DNA from: Bacteroidaceae bacterium
GTDB lineage: Bacteria > Bacteroidota > Bacteroidia > Bacteroidales > Bacteroidaceae
NCBI GenBank assembly: GCA_017557005.1
Contig: JAFZFZ010000099.1
Span: 1-41,276, forward strand
DNA length: 41,276 bases
Direction of reading: 5' to 3'
The first letter of the stretch is position 1; the number at the start of each line of letters is the position of its first letter. A model generated the notes under the pieces. That model did no database searches and had not been told where the DNA came from. It was given only the letters and a program-made list of their open reading frames with translations. Made by a program: the position numbers and the translations under genes. Below are positions 17,901-26,727 of this stretch, piece after piece.

Positions 17901-18981
17901 CCCAGGTGTAATCATTCTTGCTGGTAGAGCCCCAATAGTTGTTGCCAGAGCAAACCTTCAATCTGTTTGCCTTGTGGGTAGAATAGGCAAACACAAGTGA
18001 CTGCATCGCCATATCCTCCAGGTCGGTCCACGACACTCCACCCGGCAATATCACCTTATCCTTGGCATATTTAACAAGGAAAGCACAGATCATCGAAAGG
18101 TCTGCATTGGGGCGCACGCCACGCTCATCATTGGCCATGGTATTCTCACCACGGAAGCAACCACACACCTCGCCCAGGCTATTGGGAGCAGTGCAAGGCT
18201 GAAAATCATTCTTCATCCAAAGAGAAAAATCGGCCAGCATCTGCAATATATCATCCTTCATTGCAGCCTCAGGCACGAAATCGTGGGTGATAACACCTTC
18301 GGTCGGACTCTTTACATCCTGTTCGGTAGGCTCTTGCGGCTCTACGTAGTTGTCATCCAACTGAAAGAGTCGGACATCATCCATCATCACGCAGCTACCA
18401 CCCGAAAGCCAGTTGGCCGCAACAGCGATCTCCACATCCTTCTCGGCCGAGATGGTAAACACCACCTCTATATCTTCCCAGGGTGCTGTAGTAAAATAGT
18501 TGGTGCTACCCTGGGCAAAACTCTTTGTTGTAGACTCAGTGCCAGCCGACAGGGTCAGCGATGAGGTAGCACTATTGGCATAAGCCGCACGGTAGGCCAC
18601 CGACAACTTGTAACGTCCTGCGGGAAGCGACTTCAGTGTTTGCGCCACGGTAGTAGTACCCGTAGCCCATCCCATGCGGAGATAGTAGGCTGCATCGCCA
18701 TCGGCAACCGTAGTCACCACACCAAAATTGTTATCGGTGTAGCAATCCGTTTTTACCAACAATTGTGTCACCGAGGTTCCACTCACTGTCCACCCCGTGG
18801 GATTGGCAAGTGTCCATCCACGTCGTCCGTCAGCATTGTTTACCACTTCAGGGAGAGCACTCGTAGCATCAGCCTCAAATGATGCATTCGCCACATACTG
18901 CTGCGTAATGTCGGCCTCATCAGCCATGACCATACAGACCGACGCCCATAGAGCCATCATACATAAATAAATCTTTTTCAT
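14953..18981 (-). CDS. Giant secreted protein with alpha/alpha-toroid lyase-like core, two carbohydrate-binding-like domains and a sorting tail
   Basis: 1342 residues. The signal peptide is 1-20. The first beta-sandwich binding-like module is about 22-212 (starting ITQQYVANASFEADATSALP, ending MMDDVRLFQL). An acidic/Pro linker follows. Residues about 235-700 form a helical region rich in Trp/Tyr/His, including GNNYWGST, DYTLQNHNLFHTSYQN and MPNGNDWSLFLFDQ. Residues about 700-1075 are beta-rich. A second beta-sandwich (about 1085-1290) precedes a tail ending GVYIVNGKKVVRP. A toroid followed by beta-sandwiches is the fold order of several polysaccharide lyases (for example PL8-type), and Asn/His/Tyr-rich segments in the toroid suit such an active site. 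I cannot assign a family. A glycan-degrading role is an inference. Confidence 0.8.
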   Translation of the reverse strand: MKKIYLCMMALWASVCMVMADEADITQQYVANASFEADATSALPEVVNNADGRRGWTLANPTGWTVSGTSVTQLLVKTDCYTDNNFGVVTTVADGDAAYYLRMGWATGTTTVAQTLKSLPAGRYKLSVAYRAAYANSATSSLTLSAGTESTTKSFAQGSTNYFTTAPWEDIEVVFTISAEKDVEIAVAANWLSGGSCVMMDDVRLFQLDDNYVEPQEPTEQDVKSPTEGVITHDFVPEAAMKDDILQMLADFSLWMKNDFQPCTAPNSLGEVCGCFRGENTMANDERGVRPNADLSMICAFLVKYAKDKVILPGGVSWTDLEDMAMQSLVFAYSTHKANRLKVCSGNNYWGSTSKNDYTWESSLWAMSVAYSAYFQWDKLTEAQKGYIYALLKAECNYELERSIPTGYASDSKAEENGWEADVLAAALGLFPDDALAPKWFARLREFAINSYSHYADATDNTVIDPEYDNTTVANLYKGKNLYDDYTLQNHNLFHTSYQNVVMQELGEAALALKMFQLGTIGEEKWHTNALMHNNQEVMDEVLNWLALADGELAMPNGNDWSLFLFDQITSYSTMACFLRDANALMLENMAYKYIKARQTTTADGSWLLNADVGARRMGVEAHRVMMTWLMHETLPTADLAPTAWSDFNARYADAKIFGTQNIVRAATADRFTCFSWSTGLKSYTGYFAANSPDKNKIVVPYRANNTGNLLGWYTVSGKGTNASPVVSGVYELRGNSYTMNGELNTNDAALNNRFALYSTPGNAVIYVDYVRGNTNGTITREQGGMLAISTDPMMKEKRTIYSQTAEDEQAAITHRQLDGSTLATWQSPWVNIDNELGVVSKSASGMAFGDRGINNSIQTAKLYTSYSSQSRSFTNGEVIDRRHVIYYSNIDAATTQKMAEGLQVLTDVVPEGWNGVIAPDPDGAYYLILANFVSDQKCVLENVTCQLGAPVFSALTTIAESKASAQFAAEINHSVSDVLRVFVKGDNLHAMQAPDDSCAVYLASTSKKEHEVTVSIVSGGQVATSTFVLSGKAQVKVSAEGSTLRIEEAIMPEEDTVNFYEGYTDITAEMLANANFEDDVTYGNANGNVTLGSTVYNPCYVNAVKATNSSYPNVLPVQGWTAKTSLSGGSNFARMYSMPYSTTMYCVSPSNVGNYAAQCARPLMDDTCGVRCLTVLNSWTSGTNRIVQTVNLPAGDYRLLIDMRYECTNQQSNDGRKVIASGNTNTSYTGIKYGSTTDYRYPKANMEWELMNYDFTLAERCDVEISLGFATSSSVGAANNTLLYIDNVRLLKKNTNVDDGIANIQSPTQREVYSTHGIRLQASHEYENGVYIVNGKKVVRP

Positions 18982-19022
18982 GCTTTTATCTTATTTTACA
19001 TTTGTTCCTATAATATAAGTTG

Positions 19023-19030
19023 CAAATATA
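19023..19030 (-). promoter_or_regulatory. -7 promoter box (TATATTTG) of the 14953-18981 gene
   Basis: On the minus strand TATATTTG (19030-19023) matches TAnnTTTG, 42 nt before the start codon. The expected -33 position reads CTG instead of TTG. It is divergent from the folP promoter about 150 nt away. Confidence 0.55.
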
Positions 19031-19149
19031 CACATTTATTTGGTGAATTGCAGCCGTCTGTCTCAAGAAATGTGTCCCTTCCATTTACTTCGCCCCTATA
19101 CTCCGCAAATACTTGCCCTAAATTTCACATTTCAATGAATAATAAATAT

Positions 19150-19184
19150 TTTGAGATAAATTTCCAAAATACTTCGTATCTTTG
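19150..19184 (+). promoter_or_regulatory. Promoter of folP-cdaA (TATCTTTG at 19177-19184)
   Basis: TATCTTTG at 19177-19184 is a full -7 match. A TTTG at 19150-19153 lies 23 nt upstream, slightly farther than usual. The box lies 3 nt before the earliest in-frame GTG (19187), so that codon is at or before the transcript start and cannot be the translation start. Confidence 0.65.
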
Positions 19185-19213
19185 CAGTGTATAAAACCAA
19201 TAATCTCACAAAA

Positions 19214-20041
19214 GTGCAAAGCGAGACTCCATATACACTGAATATCAATGGGCAGCTGTTATCCTTGCAGCGTCCTGTAGTGATGGGCATTTTGAATGTC
19301 ACTGAAGAGTCGTTCTATGCCAATTCGCGAAGCTTTACAACGGCGGCCATCAAACAACGCACCAAAGAGATTCTTGACGAAGGCGCTACCATCATCGACA
19401 TCGGCGGTTGCTCTACCAAGCCCGGTTTAGCTCCCGTCAGCGAGGAGGAGGAGATGCAACGTCTTGCCATGGCGCTCTCCGTAGTGCGTACCACTGCGCC
19501 CGAAGCCATTATCTCGGTCGACACCTTTCGTGCTGCCATCGCAGAGCGATGCGTCAAGGAGTTTGGCGTACAGATCATCAACGACGTATCGGGCGGACAA
19601 GCCGATGAGCGCATGTTTGCCACCATCGCCGACTTGCAGGTACCCTACGTGTTGACCAGCGGTGAAAGCCAAGCGCTGACCTACTCCCTCGCATCGAGCA
19701 TTGACCGCCTACACTTGAAGGGAGTCAACGACATTATCGTAGATCCCGGATTCGGATTTGGTAAGACACTGGACGACAACTACCACATCATGGCACATCT
19801 CGAAGAGCTGCACCTGCTCGGTTGTCCCATACTCGTGGGAGTATCGCGCAAATCCATGATATACAACCACCTCGGGACGACTCCTGCCGAAGCCTTGAAT
19901 GGCACCACTGCACTGCACGCCATCGCCTTGATGAAGGGAGCACACATCCTGCGTGTTCACGATGTGAAAGCTGCTGTAGAAGCGGTGGCAATCACCGAAA
20001 AGATAAAGAGTTTCTCCGAGTCCCCCCGACAAGATTCATAA
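19214..20041 (+). CDS. folP: Dihydropteroate synthase
   Basis: 275 residues from the GTG at 19214. The enzyme joins p-aminobenzoate to the pterin diphosphate in folate synthesis and is the sulfonamide target. Pterin-site motifs are clear: MGILNVTEESFYANSRS, IDIGGCSTKPG, ISVDTFRA, IINDVSGG, IIVDPGFGFGKT and a C-terminal LRVHDVKA. I rejected the in-frame GTG at 19187 because the promoter -7 box ends 3 nt before it. The next credible start is GTG 19214, which keeps the usual N-terminal strand (TLNINGQLLSL). cdaA follows after 28 nt; a folP-cdaA pair is a recurring Bacteroidetes arrangement as I recall. Confidence 0.95.
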   Translation: MQSETPYTLNINGQLLSLQRPVVMGILNVTEESFYANSRSFTTAAIKQRTKEILDEGATIIDIGGCSTKPGLAPVSEEEEMQRLAMALSVVRTTAPEAIISVDTFRAAIAERCVKEFGVQIINDVSGGQADERMFATIADLQVPYVLTSGESQALTYSLASSIDRLHLKGVNDIIVDPGFGFGKTLDDNYHIMAHLEELHLLGCPILVGVSRKSMIYNHLGTTPAEALNGTTALHAIALMKGAHILRVHDVKAAVEAVAITEKIKSFSESPRQDS

Positions 20042-20069
20042 TTCATAATCCAAAATTCAGAACTCACAA
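20042..20069 (+). repeat. AT-rich 'aTTCA' repeat leader before cdaA
   Basis: The 28-nt gap consists of degenerate CATAATCC/AAAATTCAG/AACTCAC units. It belongs to the same family as the leaders at 20961-20992 and 30912-30952 and touches the cdaA ATG. Confidence 0.6.
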
Positions 20070-20831
20070 ATGTTACTTGGTTTCAGCATAAAAGATTTCA
20101 TAGACATCGTGTTGGTAGCCCTCATGTTGTTCTATTTCTATAAACTGATGCGTGAGACAGGCTCACTCAATCTCTTCCTTGGCATTTTGATTGTTGTCAT
20201 CATCTGGGTAGTCGTGTCTCAGATTCTTGAAATGCGCCTCTTGGGTGGCATCATGGATACCTTGGTGAGCGTAGGTGCTTTGGCCCTTATCGTGCTCTTT
20301 CAGGACGAGATACGCCGTTTCCTTCGCGACATAGGTTCACAAAACCGTGTACGCCAGATCCTCGACTTCTTCACTGGAAAGAAAGAAGCCAAAGTAGATC
20401 ATGCCGAGATGATGCCCATCGTGATGGCCTGCATGAATATGGCCAAGCGCAAGGAGGGCGCGCTGATTGTCGTCGAGCACAACATCAAGCTCGGAGAATA
20501 CATCAAGACGGGTGAAACCATCAATGCCGACATCAACCAACTCCTTATCGAGAACATCTTCTTCAAGAACAGCCCCTTGCACGATGGTGCAATGATTATC
20601 AGCCAGAAGCGCATCGCAGCTGCAGGCTGTCTGCTCCCCGTGTCGCATAGCATGAACATCCCCAAATCGCTTGGCTTGCGCCACCGTGCAGCCCTCGGCA
20701 TTTCACAAGAGACCGATGCCATGGCCATTGTCGTATCGGAGGAGACTGGCAGCATCACCGTAGCCCATCAAGGCACCTTGCACCGCCGACTCACTGCAGA
20801 GCAGTTGGAAAAACTCCTGTTCAACATATAA
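20070..20831 (+). CDS. cdaA: Diadenylate cyclase (CdaA type)
   Basis: 253 residues. The membrane-bound enzyme makes cyclic di-AMP from two ATP, a second messenger for osmotic and cell-wall balance. Membrane helices lie at about 10-25, 33-51 and 58-77. The DisA_N catalytic domain follows from about 110, with the hallmark motifs DGA (172-174, in LHDGAMII) and RHR (204-206, in LRHRAALG). A short linker (90-108, basic) connects membrane and catalytic parts. Length and layout match CdaA/DacA. It sits behind folP with a simple-repeat leader, and is followed by a palindromic control region for groES rather than a clear terminator. A CdaR-like regulator gene is not adjacent. Confidence 0.96.
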   Translation: MLLGFSIKDFIDIVLVALMLFYFYKLMRETGSLNLFLGILIVVIIWVVVSQILEMRLLGGIMDTLVSVGALALIVLFQDEIRRFLRDIGSQNRVRQILDFFTGKKEAKVDHAEMMPIVMACMNMAKRKEGALIVVEHNIKLGEYIKTGETINADINQLLIENIFFKNSPLHDGAMIISQKRIAAAGCLLPVSHSMNIPKSLGLRHRAALGISQETDAMAIVVSEETGSITVAHQGTLHRRLTAEQLEKLLFNI

Positions 20832-20845
20832 GGAGGTCCATAGAC

Positions 20846-20930
20846 TGACAAACTGTCACACATCGCTCATTGCCCCTGATTCGACAATGAGAAAATGTCA
20901 GCATGAGATATAAAAGAACATTTATGGCAC
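20846..20930 (+). promoter_or_regulatory. Candidate groESL control region with nested palindromes and a TGGCAC element
   Basis: TGACA-AAC-TGTCA (20846-20858) is an inverted repeat, with a further TGTCA at 20896-20900. CTCATTG (20866-20872) pairs with CAATGAG (20885-20891). TGGCAC (20925-20930) resembles the -24 part of a sigma-54 promoter, but the -12 part reads TCGT rather than TTGC. A CIRCE operator is absent. The arrangement suggests regulated (heat-shock) transcription of groESL, but the controlling factor is a guess. Confidence 0.4.
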
Positions 20931-20960
20931 ATTTTTCGTTCCATATTGCAGTGTAAAATA

Positions 20961-20992
20961 AATCATAATTCACAAATCATAATTCAAAAGCA
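20961..20992 (+). repeat. AT-rich repeat leader before groES
   Basis: Units AATCATAATTCAC, AAATCATAATTCAA and AAGCA lead directly into the groES ATG. It has the same unit family as the cdaA and Smr leaders. Confidence 0.65.
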
Positions 20993-21264
20993 ATGAACAT
21001 CAAACCATTAGCAGACAGAGTTCTCGTAGTGCCCGCACCGGCCGAAGAGAAGACCATCGGCGGCATCATCATCCCCGACACCGCCAAAGAGAAACCCCTC
21101 AAGGGCGAAGTAGTAGCCGTAGGTAATGGCACCAAGGACGAGGAGATGATCGTGAAAGTGGGCGACACCGTACTTTACGGCAAGTATGCTGGCACAGAGC
21201 TCGAACTTGACGGAAACAAATACCTCATCATGCGCCAGAGCGACATCTTGGCCATTTGGGGATA

Positions 21265-21265
<1 letters not shown>
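20993..21265 (+). CDS. groES: Co-chaperonin GroES
   Basis: 90 residues, slightly shorter than the E. coli protein but typical of Bacteroidetes. It forms the heptameric lid on GroEL. Visible motifs: N-terminal [19 protein letters not shown], the mobile loop with [13 protein letters not shown] (residues about 20-32), [13 protein letters not shown], and C-terminal [10 protein letters not shown]. It lies upstream of groEL with a 132-nt gap occupied almost wholly by a palindromic element. Its stop codon overlaps the first base of that element. Confidence 0.98.
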
Positions 21266-23026
<1,761 letters not shown>

Positions 23027-23049
23027 TTCCTATCATATAGCAATAGACG

Positions 23050-23079
23050 AAGGGGAAAGCGCTTGCTCTCCCCTTTTTT
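23050..23079 (+). terminator. Rho-independent terminator after groEL
   Basis: AAGGGGA (23050-23056) pairs with TCCCCTT (23069-23075), with further pairing possible inside the loop (AAGCGCTT). A run of Ts to 23079 follows. Confidence 0.85.
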
Positions 23080-23145
23080 ATTACTTTCTCTTCTTTTGCG
23101 ATGCACATAAATGTTTATTATTGACGGCAACCATTCGCACGAATG

Positions 23146-25800
23146 CTACATTAACTTGAAGCGCACCTTGGCCACCACGTTCATCGGGCGCAGCTGGCAC
23201 ACGTTGCGGTAGATATTGAGGTTGCTGTAGTTGACCTGCGTGTAGGCTTGCTGGTTGAAGAGGTTGCTGGCCTCCACCTCGAGGTCGATGCGCTTCATCT
23301 TGTACTTCATCTTAGCATCGGCAAACCAGGCATGGCGTCCTTCGTCGGTAAGGTTGTTGTAGCTGTCCTCGGCCGAGGCGGAGAGGGTGAGTTTCTTCGT
23401 CAGGTGCAGGTTCATCGTCAGGCGGTGGGTGGCCGTGGTGATGGTGCGTGCCGAGGCTGCACTGCCCTGTACGTAGCTCTGACTCATGCCACAGCCCGAG
23501 CTGAAGACGAGATTAATCTGGCGTATGGGCGTGATGGTGCCTGCGCCGCCGAACGACAGGTTGCGGTACTCCATGGGGTAGATGATGCCGCCGATGTACT
23601 GCTCGTCCTGAGTGAGCGAGGCGTTGGCGAAGAGGCTCAGCGTAGCTTGCCACCAGTCGAAGCCCTGGCTGAGGCTGGCTCCGGCGCGGTAGGTGTCGGA
23701 ATGGGTGTCCTGCTCTATGCCCTCGACAATGGAGGTAACTCCATCGTAGCGGTATCCGTACACGACATTCTCGTCCATGTGGGTGTAGCTGACCTCGGCA
23801 TTGGCAAAGGTGCCCGAGAGGCTGTTGGCATAGCGCACATCGGCATTGGCGGCGAGTGTGCCGCGATTGAAGAGGCGGTCCACGTAGTCGCGCTGGAAGG
23901 TGCGGTAGTTGGTCATGATGGCTCCCTGATAGATGGCATTGGGGTTGCCCACGTTGCGGTGGTAGCGCACGCTGGCTCCGCCCGACAGTTCATTGCCCGT
24001 ATAGCTGAGTGCCAATGACGGCGCCACAAGCAGCTGCGTGTGGTGATAGTTGCCCGAGTGGATGCGGTCGTCGAGGTTCTGCGTGTTGAGGTTGAGCGGC
24101 AGGGTAAGGGTAGCCTTGAAGTCTTCGTACTTGTAGGTGTACTCCTGCCCCAATACCAGTTCGTAGAGGCGGTACCACACATCGTTCTGCAAATCGTCAC
24201 CAGTGAGAAGAGCATATCCACTGAGGTCGCTCTCCACGTGGTGTATGCCACCCGTGAAGTTGATGCCGTAGTTGAGGCGGAAGTTGCCGAGCCCTATGCC
24301 ATAGCCCGTGTGGAACGTGGCGGCGTAGTGCTGCGAGGTGATGTCCTGCGTGTAGCGGGCGGTGCTGTCGATGCTCACGCCGAGGGTGCTCGGCCTGTGG
24401 GCAGCGCCCACGGAGAAGTTGAGGCGGAAGTTGTTGTCGCCGATGCTGCGGATGGTGTTGGCCGTGTTCTTGATGGAGAACTCGGGACGGTCAAACCGCT
24501 GCGTCACGCGCTGCGCACCGCTCAGGGCGTTCGAGGTGAGCGTGCCCGTCACGGCATCGCGGTTCCACGAGCCCTTCACCTGCAGGCGGTTGTTGAAGAA
24601 TCCCTCGTCGGCATTCCACTGGTAGTGCGCCTGGACATTGAGGTTGTGCAGGTGGGTTTCAGATGTGAGCGTCTCTTCCGTCACGAGGCGTGTGTCGGCA
24701 GTCACGAAGCGGTCGTTCATCGTGTAGCCCTCGCGGCGTATATCGTCGTTGTGGTAGGTGGCGTTGAGGGTGAGCTCGGTGTCCTTGTTGAGCTTCTCTA
24801 GGTGGTTGAGCCCCACCACATGGGTACGGTTGTCAAGGTATCGGCGCTTGGGCAGCCCTGCACTTGAGGGCATCACCGCCCCCATGGGGCAGAAGGGGTA
24901 GAGCCCCACACCGCCTATGTTGTATTGCTCGGTCAGTTCGGTCGATACGTCGTTGCCCGCATTGTCGCCCTTGTAGACGGTCATGTGCTGGCGGCGCTTG
25001 CCGAAGTACATCGCCGTGGCCTCGCCAGCCATGAGCGGATTACTGCCTACGTTACCTTGCAGCTGGGCACCGCCACCCAGCATGGTGTTGATGGCAAAGG
25101 TCCCCTTGGCCTCGGGGCGCAACTTGAGGTTGACGGCCACTTGATCGGTAATCTCCTTTCCCTGCAGTGACTTGATGGCTTGGTGGTTCTCCATCACCTG
25201 CACGGTGGCCACATCCTGTGCGCTGACATTCTTCGTAGCCAGTCCATAGCGCGAGTGCAGCATGTCCATGTCCTCGATGTAGAACTTCGAGATGCTCTGC
25301 CCGTTGTACTTGATGCCTCCGCTCTCGCTCACCTCCATGCCTGGCATGCGTTTGATGACATCGGCAATCACGCGATCATCCTGTTGCGAATAGGCTGCCA
25401 CGTTGTAGTTGATGGTGTCACCGCTGCGACGTATCTTGTCGGCCACAATGCTCACCTCCTTGATTGTTATTGATTGTTCCACCGTGAGGAAGTCGAGCCG
25501 CTGCGAGCGGTTGGGCACCATCTTTATGTTCTGTCCGATGGTCATGCCCGCCGCCGTTACCACTATGGAGTCGGTGTCGAAGGCGAACTCCACCTTGTAG
25601 TAGCCGCTCGCCACATCCACATCGGCAAAGCCGAGGATGATGCCCTTGCCTTTGGGCGATACGGTGACGTAGGCATCGGCGGCCTTGCCGTCGGCACCCT
25701 TCACGTAGCCGTCAATGACCGTTTTGTCTTGGGCAACGCTATTCAGCGTTATCGCCGTCAAGAAAGTGGCAAATAATATGTGGTGAAGCCTCGTGTTCAT
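23146..25800 (-). CDS. TonB-dependent receptor-like outer-membrane protein with N-terminal carboxypeptidase-regulatory-like domain
   Basis: 884 residues. The signal peptide is 1-23 (ending NSVAQ). Residues 29-107 form a carboxypeptidase-regulatory-like beta-sandwich (VIDGYVKGADGKAADAYVTV). Residues about 110-232 resemble a plug domain, with VIADVIKRMPGMEV and IEDMDML. The rest, to residue 884, is beta-barrel sequence with alternating aromatic strands and ends KVRFKLM. Members take up large ligands across the outer membrane or, in this OMP_b-brl class, may serve other export or assembly roles. It is the last gene of a minus-strand run, 23 nt after a GLPGLI gene. This pairing with GLPGLI proteins is a known Bacteroidetes association of unknown purpose. 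The ligand is unknown. Confidence 0.85.
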   Translation of the reverse strand: MNTRLHHILFATFLTAITLNSVAQDKTVIDGYVKGADGKAADAYVTVSPKGKGIILGFADVDVASGYYKVEFAFDTDSIVVTAAGMTIGQNIKMVPNRSQRLDFLTVEQSITIKEVSIVADKIRRSGDTINYNVAAYSQQDDRVIADVIKRMPGMEVSESGGIKYNGQSISKFYIEDMDMLHSRYGLATKNVSAQDVATVQVMENHQAIKSLQGKEITDQVAVNLKLRPEAKGTFAINTMLGGGAQLQGNVGSNPLMAGEATAMYFGKRRQHMTVYKGDNAGNDVSTELTEQYNIGGVGLYPFCPMGAVMPSSAGLPKRRYLDNRTHVVGLNHLEKLNKDTELTLNATYHNDDIRREGYTMNDRFVTADTRLVTEETLTSETHLHNLNVQAHYQWNADEGFFNNRLQVKGSWNRDAVTGTLTSNALSGAQRVTQRFDRPEFSIKNTANTIRSIGDNNFRLNFSVGAAHRPSTLGVSIDSTARYTQDITSQHYAATFHTGYGIGLGNFRLNYGINFTGGIHHVESDLSGYALLTGDDLQNDVWYRLYELVLGQEYTYKYEDFKATLTLPLNLNTQNLDDRIHSGNYHHTQLLVAPSLALSYTGNELSGGASVRYHRNVGNPNAIYQGAIMTNYRTFQRDYVDRLFNRGTLAANADVRYANSLSGTFANAEVSYTHMDENVVYGYRYDGVTSIVEGIEQDTHSDTYRAGASLSQGFDWWQATLSLFANASLTQDEQYIGGIIYPMEYRNLSFGGAGTITPIRQINLVFSSGCGMSQSYVQGSAASARTITTATHRLTMNLHLTKKLTLSASAEDSYNNLTDEGRHAWFADAKMKYKMKRIDLEVEASNLFNQQAYTQVNYSNLNIYRNVCQLRPMNVVAKVRFKLM

Positions 25801-25823
25801 CGTGCTTTGTTTTTATGGGTTGG

Positions 25824-26711
25824 TTATTCCAGTTCGAGGGGGTCGTAGGGGGTAAAGATAGAGATAGATTCGCGTGGTTCAACTTTTCCATTAGGCATAA
25901 TCTCTGCTCGACGATAGTCTACTGCCTTATACCAATTCTCTGCAAACTCGCGCTGCATTTTCTGTACCTTCTCGCGCTTTTCCACCTTGTAATCCTTGTA
26001 TTCGTAGCGAATAATCGGGTATCTGCGTGTTTCTATTTTTACGGCCTCGAAGGTATAGAGTGTGTCTGTGTCGTGCGCTTTGAGGATAAGCCCGGGCAAA
26101 CCGCCAAGTTTCCAAGGCCCCTGGCGCACAGGAATATCGGGAGCAAACCAAGCCACATAGTCCCGCCCACGGAAATGACACGTGGCTTTTTGGCAAGTAT
26201 AGCCCAATACCTCTTGCATATCAAAAGAGATAATCCACGACTGGCGGGGAATAGGCTCTGAATATTGTGAATTATACTTTTCTAACCAACAAGGCATACA
26301 GGCGTATTCAGTAAGAATATCATTCTTCATATATAAATCTGAAAATTCATATTGATCCCATTTGCTTTTGTCCTTTCCACCTGGCCCTAACCAACTTGGT
26401 ACAGACTGAGCTTTAGGGTGTGCTTTGTTCCATTCGCGCAGTAGCGAATCTCTATTATAGACAAACCAACTATAATACCTGGAGATGCTATCGCCTACAT
26501 CCAAACGTTGATAGTCGATATAGGTGTTCATATCGGCTATGCTATCGGCATTCATGGCATACCATACACGGAGGCGCGTGGAGTCTATGACAGACATCTT
26601 GCCTTGATTTTTCTTAATGGGAGCACGTGCTCCGCCCTGCTTTTGCTGGGCCACCACCGATGCAACAACCAATACAGCCGTTGCAGTAATCAAAAATCTT
26701 CTTGCATTCAT
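25824..26711 (-). CDS. GLPGLI family protein (second copy)
   Basis: 295 residues with a signal peptide (1-21, ending VVAQQ). The family-defining stretch QGPWKLGGLPGLILKAHD (about 197-214) contains GLPGLI at 204-209. It is preceded by LGYTCQKATCHFRGRDYVAW (C173, C178), also conserved in the family. GLPGLI proteins are secreted or periplasmic, and I know of no biochemical function established for them. This gene is a tandem copy of 26728-27615: same length, same motif positions and long identical stretches. It lies 16 nt behind that copy and 23 nt before the TonB-type receptor, so the three are very likely one transcript. The N-terminal third diverges most between copies. Confidence 0.93.
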   Translation of the reverse strand: MNARRFLITATAVLVVASVVAQQKQGGARAPIKKNQGKMSVIDSTRLRVWYAMNADSIADMNTYIDYQRLDVGDSISRYYSWFVYNRDSLLREWNKAHPKAQSVPSWLGPGGKDKSKWDQYEFSDLYMKNDILTEYACMPCWLEKYNSQYSEPIPRQSWIISFDMQEVLGYTCQKATCHFRGRDYVAWFAPDIPVRQGPWKLGGLPGLILKAHDTDTLYTFEAVKIETRRYPIIRYEYKDYKVEKREKVQKMQREFAENWYKAVDYRRAEIMPNGKVEPRESISIFTPYDPLELE

Positions 26712-26727
26712 AATTGTATTCTCTTAT

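Noticed and set aside
19187..19213. Upstream GTG start for folP
   Set aside because: It lies at or before the predicted transcript start set by the TATCTTTG box, so it would not be translated.
20830..20837. Perfect Shine-Dalgarno-like AAGGAGGT right at the cdaA stop codon
   Set aside because: No start codon with a meaningful frame follows within range, groES begins 155 nt later, and genes in this window do not use such sites. I take it as chance.
20832..20992. CIRCE/HrcA operator before groES
   Set aside because: No TTAGCACTC-N9-GAGTGCTAA is present; the inverted repeats there have a different sequence.
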